From positions 54,026 to 118,025 of the forward strand of contig JAQFVV010001070.1 of assembly GCA_028023455.1 (NCBI GenBank): a DNA stretch of 64,000 nt. Reading direction: 5' to 3'. This stretch comes from Epiperipatus broadwayi. Its lineage: Eukaryota > Onychophora > Udeonychophora > Euonychophora > Peripatidae. Below the pieces are notes generated by a model. The model was not told the DNA's origin, searched no databases, and worked only from the letters and a program-made list of their open reading frames with translations. A program made the translations under genes and the position numbers. Positions 36,401 through 47,270 of this stretch are shown here, one piece after another (the first letter of the stretch is position 1; every line of letters begins with the position of its first letter).

Positions 36401-36712
36401 TGTACTGGCTTGACATCTGTATGGCTAATGATAGCCCAAAATACCTCAATGGACTTTTATAAGATACTGTCTATTAAAGATTGCATGAAAGACCGAAACT
36501 TCATTCACATAAGAATATCGACTTTTATTATATACTCACTGTGGATAACTAGATGCAAAATCACCTTCAATATCCCACCACCGAATGCAATGACAATATT
36601 CATCAGTACTTTAAACAAGATTAAAAAAAAAGATGAAATTATATCAACAAAGTTTCTTTATGAGAATACTTGGAGACTATTCAAAATCCACAGCATCCTA
36701 ACATCCCTATAA
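33482..36712 (+). pseudogene. LINE ORF2: APE endonuclease, reverse transcriptase, zinc finger
   Basis: The likely start ATG at 33482 gives VVGINVRGLNT, the endonuclease N-terminus. After frameshifts come LGETKF, FYVYAPNN, LIGDFNLSY and TDHHAI, the expected endonuclease catalytic series (frame open 33705-34751). The RT follows in pieces: VQIDIAEAFDTVNPNIL (motif A) near 35140-35200, IPQGSPLSALLF (motif B) near 35325, and AYMDDVIIF (motif C) at about 35452. A further shift near 35610-35640 leads to the frame 35573-36712 with FLGFPIY and a C-terminal CCPVCNREEETFEHMILSC finger. At least five disruptions exist, mostly between 34740 and 35350. YMDD replaces the YADD/FADD more usual in LINEs. Confidence 0.85.
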
Positions 36713-36894
36713 TTATTCATGGAAGGAACTGAACCTTTCTTGTCAAACCACATAGGAAATAGAGATCATTTTGTTAAGACTGCTGACCTTCTTGAACAAC
36801 AAAATACCAAAAAATCAATTGTTCCAAATGGTCTACATAAAACACTCAGAGACTTTTTTAATGAAATTAATTTGTATTATTAAAAAAAAAAAAA
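36713..36894 (+). other. LINE 3' UTR and A-run
   Basis: Non-coding sequence after the ORF2 stop ends with about 11 As at 36884-36894, taken as the poly-A end of the element. The small ORF at 36771-36989 runs across this boundary and is not a gene. Confidence 0.6.
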
Positions 36895-37719
36895 CACTGG
36901 CCAACTATTCCCTTCTTCCTGTTCCCCATATGTATATAACCATATTATCTTTTTTTACTCACAATATAAAACATATATATGCAAAATGACTCAAAAGAGT
37001 AAATGTAATAATTTTTATAGCAATAATAAAATTCTTTTTGAAAGTATTATAGCTTTTATGTTGCCAATATTGAATATTTTAGAATAAATAAATAGCAATT
37101 TATTTTTGAAAGAACTTTCGTTCTCTTCATAACCTGAAAAATTAATAATATACTTTTTATAAACGTATCTGAGTTGAATTTAATATTATAGGCAAATATG
37201 TTTTAACAATAGGCTTTGTCTTCAGTTTGTGAGTTGGCCAATTAAAAGATTTGATTTTTACCTCATACAACCAATAATATAATTAGCAGTTAAAAGGTTA
37301 ATGGATGAAGTTAAATTTATATCTCTCTTGTCAAATTGCCCATTTTATAATTTGTATACATGGAAATAAAGCATGAAATATTTGGAGACACTAATCAACA
37401 AATAACGTCATTAGGAGCTTTATTATTAAATTAGAAGTGGATACTGAAGAAAAGAAAACATCATACTTGGTAAAACAGACTAAACAATTATATTTACAGT
37501 GCACTTTACAAACACACTAAAGTGATTCAAATGGAAATATTGTTTTATTATTAATTTCTTTGTTTTATTTGAAAGTATTATTGATGGAAAAGTAAAATGC
37601 ACTAAAAATAATGGTTCATATATTTTATCTACTAATTGTTAGCCTTTTTAAACCAAAAAATATTCAATTTAAAATGTGGCATTAAAAATACATTAATAAA
37701 AATGTTTCTATTGATTTTA
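36895..37719. other. No gene recognised
   Basis: AT-rich spacer between the L1-like LINE and the RTE copy. No open frame or repeat I can identify. Confidence 0.5.
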
Positions 37720-37800
37720 TATACACACACGTACCCTTAAATATATACGAATCTTCAAAAGATATAATTAAAAATAAGCATACATATGTAGATAATTTTG
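37720..37800. repeat. Short dispersed repeat (matches 55530-55600)
   Basis: ACACACACGT is followed by text ending GATATAATTAAAAA(T/C)AAGCATACATAT, shared with 55.53-55.60 kb in the same orientation. Here it adjoins the 3' end of the RTE copy. Confidence 0.6.
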
Positions 37801-37839
37801 TTTAAATTAAAAAAAAGCATTCATAAATGTAAGATATTA

Positions 37840-40700
37840 TCATCATCAACCGTGATCAATCCACTGCAAGACGAAAGTCTCTCCAAGTCCAATCCATCTT
37901 CTATCATTAGCTCCTCTTCCCCACATCATCCCTGCACACTTTCTTATTTCATCCATCCATTTTGCATGTGGTATCTTTCTGGATCTTTTAATATCTCTTG
38001 GAATCCAGTGTAGGATTTCAATTGTCCATCTATTATCATCTCTTCTAGAAATATGTCCAGCCCAACTCTACTTCAGTCTTTTAATTTTTTCAATGAGGTC
38101 AGTAACACCCGTTTGTTCTCTTACCCATATATTGTGTTTTTGATCTCTCCTTATTACTCCCAACATGTATGTCTCTATACATTTTTGAGTGGTCTGAAAT
38201 CTCTGTATTGCTCTTATATTAAGTGTCCAAGCCTCAGATCCATAATGAAAAACTAGTGAAACACATTTATTAAAAACCTTCATTTTCAAACACATAGGCA
38301 TATTTCCTTTTAATATCAAGTTATTTGTACCAAAAGCACTCCAATCAAATTTAATTCTATGAATAATTTCATCCATTATGCTTCCATCTATATTAATAAT
38401 CTGGCCAAGGGATTTGTAATTGATAACTTTCTCTAGCTCATCATAATCAATCTTTATTTTCATATTTTGAAAAAATCCATTAAACATTACTTAGTCTTTT
38501 TAACATTTATCTTTAGTTCTAGTTTCATTTGATAACTCCTGCAACTCTAAAGCATTATTTGCAAAAACAACTCCATCATCTGCAAAATCAAAATGACTTA
38601 AATAATCTCAATTTACTTTTACTCCTTTAGCTTTCCATTTCAATCCACAAACTACTTCTTGCAGTACTGCTGTAAAACGTTTTGGAGATATGAAGTTACT
38701 CTGTCTTACACCCTTCTCAATGTTGATTTTTTAGTATCATTATATATAAATGCTGCTGTTGCATTTTTATAAATATTTTTTAAAATATGCCAATATCCTG
38801 GATGTATACTTTGATGATCCAATGCTTTAATCACTGAAGAAATGTTTATAGAATTCTGCCTTTTCATAATCTACAAATCCAAAGCATAATGGCAACTCAT
38901 ATTCATTTGTCCTTTCTATAATTTCTCTCAATACCTGGATATGATGTACTGTACTAAAATCATTTTTAAATCCAGTTTGTTCTCTTGATTGGTAGAAATC
39001 CAGTGTTCTCTGTAGACAAGTTGGAATTATCTTGGTGAAAATTTGGTAAAAAACTGATAAAAGGCTGATAGGTCTGTAATTTCTAATATCTTCTTTATCA
39101 CCTTTTTAAAATATTAATATTTATACTGCATTCTTCTAATTATATGGTACATCTTTATCATTTGGACATTTGGTATATAACTTTGCTAAAAAATTATATT
39201 TCTTCACCTGCTTCTTTTAATATATCAATTATAATTTCATCATTACCTGGGGCCTTTCCTTTCTTCATAAATTTAATTGCATTTCTCATTTCTTCATTTA
39301 AAATCATGGGCATTTCAGAAGATATAATAGATATAGGAGGTACTTGTTCTTTATTACTATATAATTTTTGATAGAAGTCTTCTACCCATTTCATCATGTC
39401 ATCTCTCTTTTTAGTAATAATTCCATCTTTTTTTCTTCTTGCAGATATAAATTTCCTACCAATATGAGACTTTTATTCTCTTCTACAACTTTTCTTGCTA
39501 GTTGACAGTTATACTTTCTTACATCATTTTCAACTCTTTTCCACACCATTTTACAAAATTTGAAATATTCAATACTTTTTAATGCATCATTTTTGTATAT
39601 CTTCATATTCCTTCTTTTTTTCATAAATTCTCTAGTCTCAGTAGAAATTTACTGGTTCAATTGCTGCTTTTTTCTACCAGTTATCTTTGTTGCAGTTTTT
39701 AAAAGTGTATCAGTTATTTTCATATTTTATTCAAATCTGAATCATATTCAAAATTGATTAATACTTGAAACTGATTTGTAAGTTGTAATTTAAATTCATT
39801 AAAATGTTTCTGAAGATTAGGAATATCAACTGTAAATATTGTTTTCCTTATTAATTTTTGTCTCTCTAGTTTTGCATTAACAAGTACCTTACATCTTACT
39901 AATCGATGATCACTTCCCGTGTTAAATTTCTTAAGTACATTAAAATCTTGAAATGTGTATTTTCTGTTAGTTAAAAGATCATCCAATTTTGCTATGCCTT
40001 CATTTAGATGCTTCCATGGTCATTTCCTTTTAACATTTTTTTCAAAAAAAGTATTCATAATATAAAGTTTTTCTTTTTCTGCAAACTCCACGAGTCTATG
40101 TCTTCTTTCATTTTTATTACCATAACCAAAATTATCTACAGCACTTTCATCTTTCATTTTTTTATCAATTCTAGCATTGAATTCCTCCCATAACAATTTT
40201 AAAATGTTGTTTATTCTGATCAAAAGCCTTTTGTACATTCTTATAAAAATCTACTACTTGATTACTATGAGAACTTGTTGGGGCATAAACCTGAATTATC
40301 TGCATTTGATATCTGCTATTAAGTTGTATAACTAATCTTGCCACTCTGTCCGATACACCGTCAATCTCCACAATGTTATTCTTCCACTTTTTATTTATAA
40401 TAAATCCGACTTCAATTGTATTTCCAATATTCATTCCTTTATAGTAGAGTACATGCCCACTTTTTAAATCAGTTGTTTTTTCAATTTTTCTTCTAACTTT
40501 ACAAAATCCAATAATGTACCATTTAATATAAGACAGTTCTTCTACTTCTTGCAATCTTCCTTCTCTTGAAAGTGATCTGCAGTTATTTAGATACTCTTGT
40601 TTGCACTTCTGTACTTCTCCTTGAAACTCTGCATATTTTATAGGAGCATGAATATATTTTTTTCTGTCAATCATTTTTATTGTTTCTATTATTAACAATT
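37840..40700 (-). pseudogene. RTE-type LINE ORF (CFDP2-like), decayed
   Basis: On the minus strand: the APE endonuclease first (40698-40171, with YIIGFCKVRRK, LKSGHVLYYKG, DGVSDRVARLVIQL, IIQVYAPTSSHS and FKIVMGG). The GDFN motif is broken by a frameshift, continuing as EEFNARIDKK; then FNTGSDHRLVRCKV. The RT begins with FMKKGKAPGNDEIIIDILKE (39240-39300) and keeps FADDGVVFAN (about 38560-38600) as motif C. The C-terminal segment GSEAWTLN...TYMLGVIRRD...VREQTGVTDLIEKIKRLKW lies at 38068-38487. The 3' end at about 37835 is a GAT-repeat tail. Such ORFs are often annotated as craniofacial development protein 2-like in molluscs. At least eight frame breaks make it inactive. Confidence 0.9.
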
Positions 40701-41650
40701 AAACCATTCTTGATTTTTCAGTTTCTATGACCTATTGTGTATCTAATCATGTTAATTTTTAATAGTTACCATTGTAACACTTCAAATTCAATTTTATTTG
40801 TTAATCTGCAGATGTATTGTGATAATCTAAAACCAAAACAATATCTATATTCTATCTTTTAATATTCTTCTTACTGACCCTGTTTTATTTCATGCTCACA
40901 TTTGCAATTGAAAGCTGATCTAGCTCTTAGATAGTCTGATCATCTGGTATCATTAATATATATTTTTATTTTTACATTAAAAAAAATTAGATCTATAATA
41001 ACTAAATTATTTGTATTGCAGAAATCTATCAAACCTAACCCAAATGTTATATTTCACTAGTCTATATATCTCTTCACTTTATTATCAATTCTCCCACAAA
41101 CTTTAACATTCACATCACCTTGGATAATATTCATGTATTTATTTTTCTCTTTCTGATAAACTAATTGCAATATTTCATTTTCATTTGGTATTATGATAGG
41201 TTCATAACAATTTGTGATTACCAGATCTGTAGGCAAAGTTTCATGTGATGTACCAGAATTGTTTCATTCCCTGGTTCATATTTAATTATTACTTTATTAT
41301 ACAATTATATATCTTGTGTATTCATGTATTCCATGATGATGATGTTTTCATCATTTTCATCCAATGTAACAATATGTCAATTCACTGTATTCCAATATTC
41401 AATCTATATGCTTTTTTGCTCAATCAATTCTAATTTATGATCCCTAAAACTCAATTTACTAATATTCCTAATATTATCTGCAATATTCCTTATATTATTT
41501 TTTTAATTTTTTTTTCACAGTTTATCTCTCATTCCTTATCATTATGTTTTTCTGTTTTGAATAGAGTATTCGACCATGCTGATTTTGGTCCCAGTTTTAT
41601 TTTCTTCTCCTGATGTTCTGACATATTCTTCCAGAAGAATTAATAGTCCC
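40585..41650 (-). repeat. Repeat block B1 (matches 14700-15136 and 16565-17240)
   Basis: Uninterrupted counterpart of block A1, lying just upstream of (and overlapping the start of) the RTE ORF. It lacks the satellite and foldback found in copy A, so it records the empty site near 40965-40985. No ORF with a known domain. Confidence 0.75.
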
Positions 41651-41822
41651 ACTTTTCTTAACCACTTATTTTTGCTTCTAATTTTATGTTTTAATTTATT
41701 TTTTATATTTATTTTAAATTATTTATTCATTTAACATTTTATAATTAATTTTTTGTATGGTTAATCAGTAATTTTTTTCAAAATGGAAGTGAGTGCTAAT
41801 TATTTTCATATGTTAGTAATAA

Positions 41823-42258
41823 ATAAAAATAAATATATATATATAATATAAAAAAAGATTAGAAGTAACTAAAAATATAAGTAAAGAAATAATAATAAAA
41901 TAACGTGTATTAAATAAAAGAATTTAAGAGTTAGGGTTAAAAAATGAAAATTATAAGATTATAATGAATAAATTTAAAATAATTAAAAACAAAATGATAT
42001 AAATAAATGTAAATAAAATTACTTAAGGGTAGAATAATAAAAAAGAAAAATGACTATTTATAATGGTCAGATTGAGATATAATTTGATTATGTATATAAA
42101 TATGTGCATAAATATATGCATAAAATGGATTAATTGTATGATTAAATATTTGGATATTGTAGCTCTGATGACGATTACAGGATAGTCAAAACTATAAGAA
42201 TTAGGTTGTCATAAAAAAATAGTATTGTTGAAGTGTATAAGGAAGTTGAAAATAGTAG
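41823..42258. mobile_element. AT-rich insertion with 13 bp target duplication
   Basis: Flanked by ATGTTAGTAATAA at 41810-41822 and 42259-42271. The matching place in copy A (about 17386) is a single site, GTTAGTAACAAG. The insert has no ORF. Towards its right end lies GCTCTGATGACGATTACAGG, a phrase type common in invertebrate repeats. Duplication length suggests retrotransposition. Confidence 0.7.
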
Positions 42259-42259
42259 A

Positions 42260-43098
42260 TGTTAGTAATAAGTGATTTTCAATTTGTGCTTTTGTTTTGA
42301 TATATGTATACAAAGAATTATCTTTTTCTTTTATTATGAAATAAATATATTGTTATTAAAGTAAATGTGATTATATATTTTGTGATTTTTTTATTTTGTA
42401 CTCATGTATACAGTAATCTCCAATGCAGTTTTTTGGTCATGGGTTCCAGTCAGGCTTGTGCAAATATGGACATCCTAGTTATGAATTAAACTGTGTATCA
42501 CAATTGCTTTGCCTTACAATATCTAATTTTGACTTTATTCTGGTTACTCGGTAGATGATGTGATCCTTGATTATCTGATGACTGAAATGTCATTACATTT
42601 TTTATTATTAAAACTAAATTTCCACTCTTAATTATCTTCACTGTCTTTAAAGAATCTAATGATGAAATATAATTCCAATGTTTTTATGTTTTGACTGGCC
42701 AGAATATTAATTTGCCATGCATTCTGTTCTTAATATATGTAATTCTAATTAATTTATAATCATCTTTTCACCATTTTATCCCAGGTTAATCTGCTTATTT
42801 ATTTGATGATGTCTTTATGCATTTAAGCATTGACAACTGCCATAATTAAAATAGTCAATTAAAAATAAATAAAAAAGGTAAGTAGCACATCAGACTAGAC
42901 TTTTAGTTGTTTACTTCAATTTGTTTAAGATTGATTATTATTTAAATTTTGCAAAGAAGACATAAATATTTTTTGAAATTCGACTATGTGAAGGATTCAT
43001 ACGCATATGTTTTATATCTTTCTTCAGCTGAATAAGCAAGAATTGTGATGGGAGTTCTTGCAATAGAGAACAATTTTTACCACAAAGATGACAAAGTT
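42260..43098. repeat. Repeat block B2 (matches 17380-18175)
   Basis: Co-linear with copy A at high identity, with small indels such as an extra stretch near 42380-42410. Non-coding. Confidence 0.8.
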
Positions 43099-43196
43099 TG
43101 TCAAGCGTTGGTGGCCGAGTGGTTAGTACCGCTGCCTTAGAAGCAGTTGTCCCGAGTTCGCTTCCCGCCGACGCTTTGGCATATGAAAAAAAAAAA
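43099..43196 (+). mobile_element. tRNA-derived SINE, copy B
   Basis: Same insertion as at 18176-18277, better preserved: A box GGTGGCCGAGTGGTTAGTAC, B box GAGTTCGCTTCCC, an A-run, and identical 12 bp flanks GATGACAAAGTT at 43087-43098 and 43197-43208. The tRNA fold is leucine/serine-like, with UAG as the apparent anticodon. The minus-strand 88-codon frame through it is spurious. Confidence 0.9.
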
Positions 43197-43208
43197 GATG
43201 ACAAAGTT

Positions 43209-43740
43209 ACAAACTACTGCCAATAATTGTCATGTTTGTCCGTATTTAAATGTTGCATAACAAATGAGAAAATGTTGTTCATTAAAACGTTTGTCCCAAA
43301 TTTACAATAAATATATAATATTTGGAAGCAACTATTTTCACACCTGCTCTAAAATTAACACGCATTCTCCTCAATAATACATATATATATATAATAGATT
43401 TCAAGCATTTTTTTTGTCTTTCGTTATAGCTTAATTTTATATGATATTAAAATTTATTCACGACAATAGCAGATTAAAATTTTTGAGTAATATGTAAACA
43501 TTAATAAAAAGGCTTTGTGCTTAGCTTATTTGTTTCATGATAACATTTTAAGTATCTTGCATACATCCAATATTTTTAATTAAAAATCTCGTAGTTATTT
43601 TCTGTTTTATATAATAGATCTAAGGTATTTTTATTTACTTTTTGAATTTACTTTTTTTTTGATGGTGATAAATCGTAATGTCACCAGATATCTAATTCAA
43701 ATATTAATTTTGCAACTGCAGTATTGATAGTTTCATTTAG
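43209..43740. repeat. Repeat block B3 (matches 18290-18824)
   Basis: Homologous to copy A up to about GTTTCATTTAGAA, then diverges where copy A carries the hAT element. Confidence 0.8.
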
Positions 43741-44279
43741 AACACGTAGGCTAAGTAAATAATAATGCTATGTAAAAATATAACTGCTGAAAAATGTTAA
43801 GATCGTACGTTTTCCATATAGTTTTTGGAAGTAAAGCAGACCCTATAGTATTGCATAATTATAGAACTCAATAAAGAGTGTTAGAGATGTAATTTTTTTA
43901 CAAAAAGATTCCTAACTACAAACAGTACCCCCCCCCCAAAAAAAAAAAACAACCCAGAAGATATTGCTTTAACCCTTCTTTTGTTTGACAAAGGAAAAAA
44001 TAAGTAATAGGATTTTTTAAAGGAATTAGATTTTTTTTTAGATTTGTAATCAAAATTCAGTGGCAATACAGATGTGACAATTTTATATTTGAAGTATTAT
44101 ATATTGATCAAATTATATATTGAATCAAAAACCAGAAGTGATTTTTACATTAGAAGTACAACTGTTAGAAGACAGTAAGAAATAAACATAAAACTAGCAT
44201 CAATTATCCAATAATTCAAATAAATAATTTCCACAAATTTTCTTTTGTAGTAAAATAAGTTAGAACATGGAAAGTATAA
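43741..44279. other. No gene recognised
   Basis: Contains a C-run followed by an A-run at 43929-43950. The 61-codon minus frame there is spurious. Otherwise anonymous AT-rich DNA. Confidence 0.5.
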
Positions 44280-46060
44280 TAATAATCATCATCATTATTG
44301 TCAACCATTATCAATCCATTGCAGAATACTCTCTCTCCATGTTTAATCTCACTTCTCTGTTTCCTGCAGCACCCTGATACATTTTCTTATTTCATCCATT
44401 GATCTCACATGTGCTCTCTTTCAAGATCTTTTACAATCATTTGGAATCCAATTTAAGATATCAATTGTCTTTCCATTATCATATTTTTTAGCAATATGTT
44501 TAACCCAACTCCACTTCAGTATTTTAATTCTTTCAATATTGTCAGCAACACATGTTTGTTCTCTTACCTGTATATAGTGTTTTAAGTCTCTTCTTATTAC
44601 TCCTAACATACACCTCTCCATACTTCTTTTAGTGATGTAAAGTCTCTTTACTGTTGTTCTATCAAGTTCAGATCCATAAGTAAGAACTGATAAACCACAT
44701 TTATTAAAAATCTTTATTTTCAAATACCCAGGAATATTTCCTTTTAATATTAAGTTATTTATACTAAAAGCTCCTCAAGCAAGTTTAATTCTATATTCTA
44801 TGATAAATTTCATCCATTATGTTCTCATCTATAGTAATAATCTGAACAAGATATTTGTAGTTGTTAACCTCTAACACATAATAATCAATCTTTATTTTCA
44901 TCTTTTGAGAAAATCCATTAAACATTACTTTAGACTTTTTAATATTTACCTTTAGTCAAACTTTTTCACTTTCATCTGATAACTCTTGCAATATTTTATG
45001 ATGGTCTAAACATTATTTGCAAAAACAACTACATCATCTACAATATCTAAATGACTTAAATAAACTCCATTTCGTTTTACTCCATTGGCTTCCCATTTTA
45101 ATCCACAAACTACTTCTTGAAGCACTGTTGTAAAAAGTTTACGAGATATGGAGCCACCCAATCTTACATGCTTCTCATTGTTAACTTCCTAGTGTCATTA
45201 TGTAATCTAATTGTTGCTGTTGCATTTTTATAAATATTTTTCAGAATATGACAATATCCTGGAATACCTTGATAATTCAATGCTTAAATCACTGAAGAAA
45301 TGCTTATAGAACTAATGCTTTTTCATAATCTAAAAATTCAAAGCATAATGACAACTCATATTCATTGGTCCTTTTTATAACTTCTCTCAATACTTGGATA
45401 TGATCTACTGTACTAAAACAACATTTAAATCCAGCTTGTTCTTTTGGTTGGTTGAAATTCAATGTTCCCTATAGATGAGTTATAATTATCTTGATAAAAT
45501 TTGTGTATAAAATTGAGAAAAGATGGGTAGGTTTGTAATCTCTAATAATCTTCTTTATTCCCCTTCTTAAATGTCGATATTAATACTGCATTATTCCAAT
45601 CACCTGATACATCTTTATCATTTAGACATTTGATATAAAACATTGCCAAAAAGTTTTATATTTTTGCACCTACTTCTTTTAATTAATTGATTATAATACC
45701 ATCATTACCTGGAAATTTTACCTTTTTCATAAATTTAATTGCATGTCTCACTTCTTCATTTAAAATCCTGTGCACTTTAGAAGATATAATAGATTTACAA
45801 GATACTTGTTTCTTATTACAGTATAATTCTTGATAAATTTCTTCTACCCATCTCTTGATGTCATCTCTCTTTTTAGTGATAGTTCTATTTTTTTTTATTG
45901 CAGATATGTTTCCTACCAATACCAAAACATTGTTTTACACTTTTGAGAATTTTATTCTCTTCTACAGCTTTCCTTGCTAGTTCACAATTATACTTACTTA
46001 TATTATTATCAAGACTATTTCACACCATTTTACAAAAATTCGAGATATTCAATCCTTCTT
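44280..46060 (-). pseudogene. RTE-type LINE fragment, reverse transcriptase part only
   Basis: A second copy of the RTE in the same orientation as the one at 37.8 kb, truncated upstream of the RT. Recognisable blocks: IYQELYCNKKQVSCK and KFPGNDGIIIN (45683-45925), motif C reduced to DIVDDVVVFAN near 45020-45060, and YGSELDRTT...CMLGVIRRDLKHYIQVREQT at 44421-44723. The 3' end at about 44290 has an ATC/GAT-repeat tail like the other copy. More decayed than the 37.8 kb copy, with no endonuclease. Confidence 0.85.
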
Positions 46061-46310
46061 AATCTTGTCCATGGTCGGCCATAAAGTCTCACATAAATAA
46101 AAATTGTGAATTAGGATTTTGAAGGGTAGTTATAATACATAGCCATTAGTGAGAATAATAACTAATTAAATAGTCACAATTTATTTTAGGGTAATTTAGT
46201 ATACTTTTGTGTACTGCTGTGATGGGTCTTCTTGGTGCACCCTGGCCATGACCAGATTATACCATAATAATTTTGTGTTATATCATTAACTCTGTTGTTA
46301 GGATACAGGC
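46061..46310. other. No gene recognised
   Basis: Spacer between the RTE fragment and the TA tract. The minus ORF reaching 46413 is mostly translated TA repeat. Confidence 0.5.
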
Positions 46311-46323
46311 AGACTTTTTGGTT

Positions 46324-46359
<36 letters not shown>

Positions 46360-46392
46360 ATACAGGCAGACTTTTTGGTTACAATATATATA
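46311..46392. repeat. (TA)n tract flanked by a 30 bp duplication
   Basis: ACAGGCAGACTTTTTGGTTA, continuing into CAATATATAT, occurs on both sides of a TA run. Replication slippage or a small tandem duplication explains it. Confidence 0.85.
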
Positions 46393-47270
46393 TAATGCCT
46401 TTACCTGTTTCATTTTTTGAAATTGGAATGATCAAACTCATTAGTGAATTGCTGGTGCTGATGATGTTGAACTATTAAACATAATGTATAAAATATATTT
46501 TGTTAAAAACAATGAAACAACTTATTCAGTTTTATTTCCTACATTAGATTTTATTAATTTTTATTCCTGTTACTATTTTAATTTAATAAATAAGGATATC
46601 CTTATTTAAATGGACATTTATAGTGTGAATATAAAATGTGTTTGTTTAAATATATAAAAAATATAAGCACTTACAAATGTAATTTTTTACATATAAAATT
46701 AAGCTTTAATTAAAGCGTTATGTAAATTTTGTTTACTAGCATTTAAAAAAAATGGAGGAGAGAAATAATGTGCAAAGAGAGGCTTCTATTTATATTTTCA
46801 ATGACAAAAATTGAGATGGATACATAGGTGGGTAGGTAGAGAAGAAATTGGGTGGTAAGTGAATGTTTGAGTGATGCATGTGTAAATAGATAGGTGGAGA
46901 AATGAAGAAAATTCATGATAAAAATATAAACTGATGGATGAGTAGACTGATAGATGGATAGATTAACAGACAATAAATAGACAACCAGACAAAGCACCAA
47001 GTAAAAATAAAAAGATGGTGTAATATATAAAAAATAGGTAGATAGAAACTGAAAGAAAACAAAATGTTTATATTATTTAGCTATTTTTCCTGTAGATTGT
47101 TAATTCATATTAATTTATGATGATAAGTAAAGAATGGCTTTGGAAATATTAGCTGTAATTTTTATCTTAGTTATGGAAAGATAACATTGTCATAAAAAGA
47201 ATGGGATTATATATGTTTGCATGTAAAATAAATGTAAAAACATACAAGCACACAATTTAATATATTTATT
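46393..47270. repeat. Repeat block B4, left part (matches 23591-24560)
   Basis: Homologous to block A4 from TGCCTTTACCTGTTTC. It lacks the SINE of copy A and includes the GATA-like tract at about 46812-46990, which accounts for the 85-codon minus ORF there. Confidence 0.8.

Larger units (their letters stand above)
30520..36894 (+). mobile_element. L1/Tx1-like LINE, both ORFs broken
   Basis: A two-ORF non-LTR retrotransposon: ORF1 with an RNA-binding-like centre and zinc knuckles, then ORF2 with an APE-type endonuclease, reverse transcriptase and a C-terminal CCHC-type finger. A short 3' UTR ends in an A-run at about 36884-36894. Target duplications were not identified. Only a few frameshifts and stops interrupt it, so it is younger than the RTE copies around it. 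Confidence 0.85.

Noticed and set aside
36771-36989. 72-residue ORF after the LINE
   Set aside because: Crosses the LINE 3' A-run; no domain.
46186-47000. Minus ORFs rich in Tyr/Ile or Leu/Ser/Thr
   Set aside because: Products of TA and GATA microsatellites.
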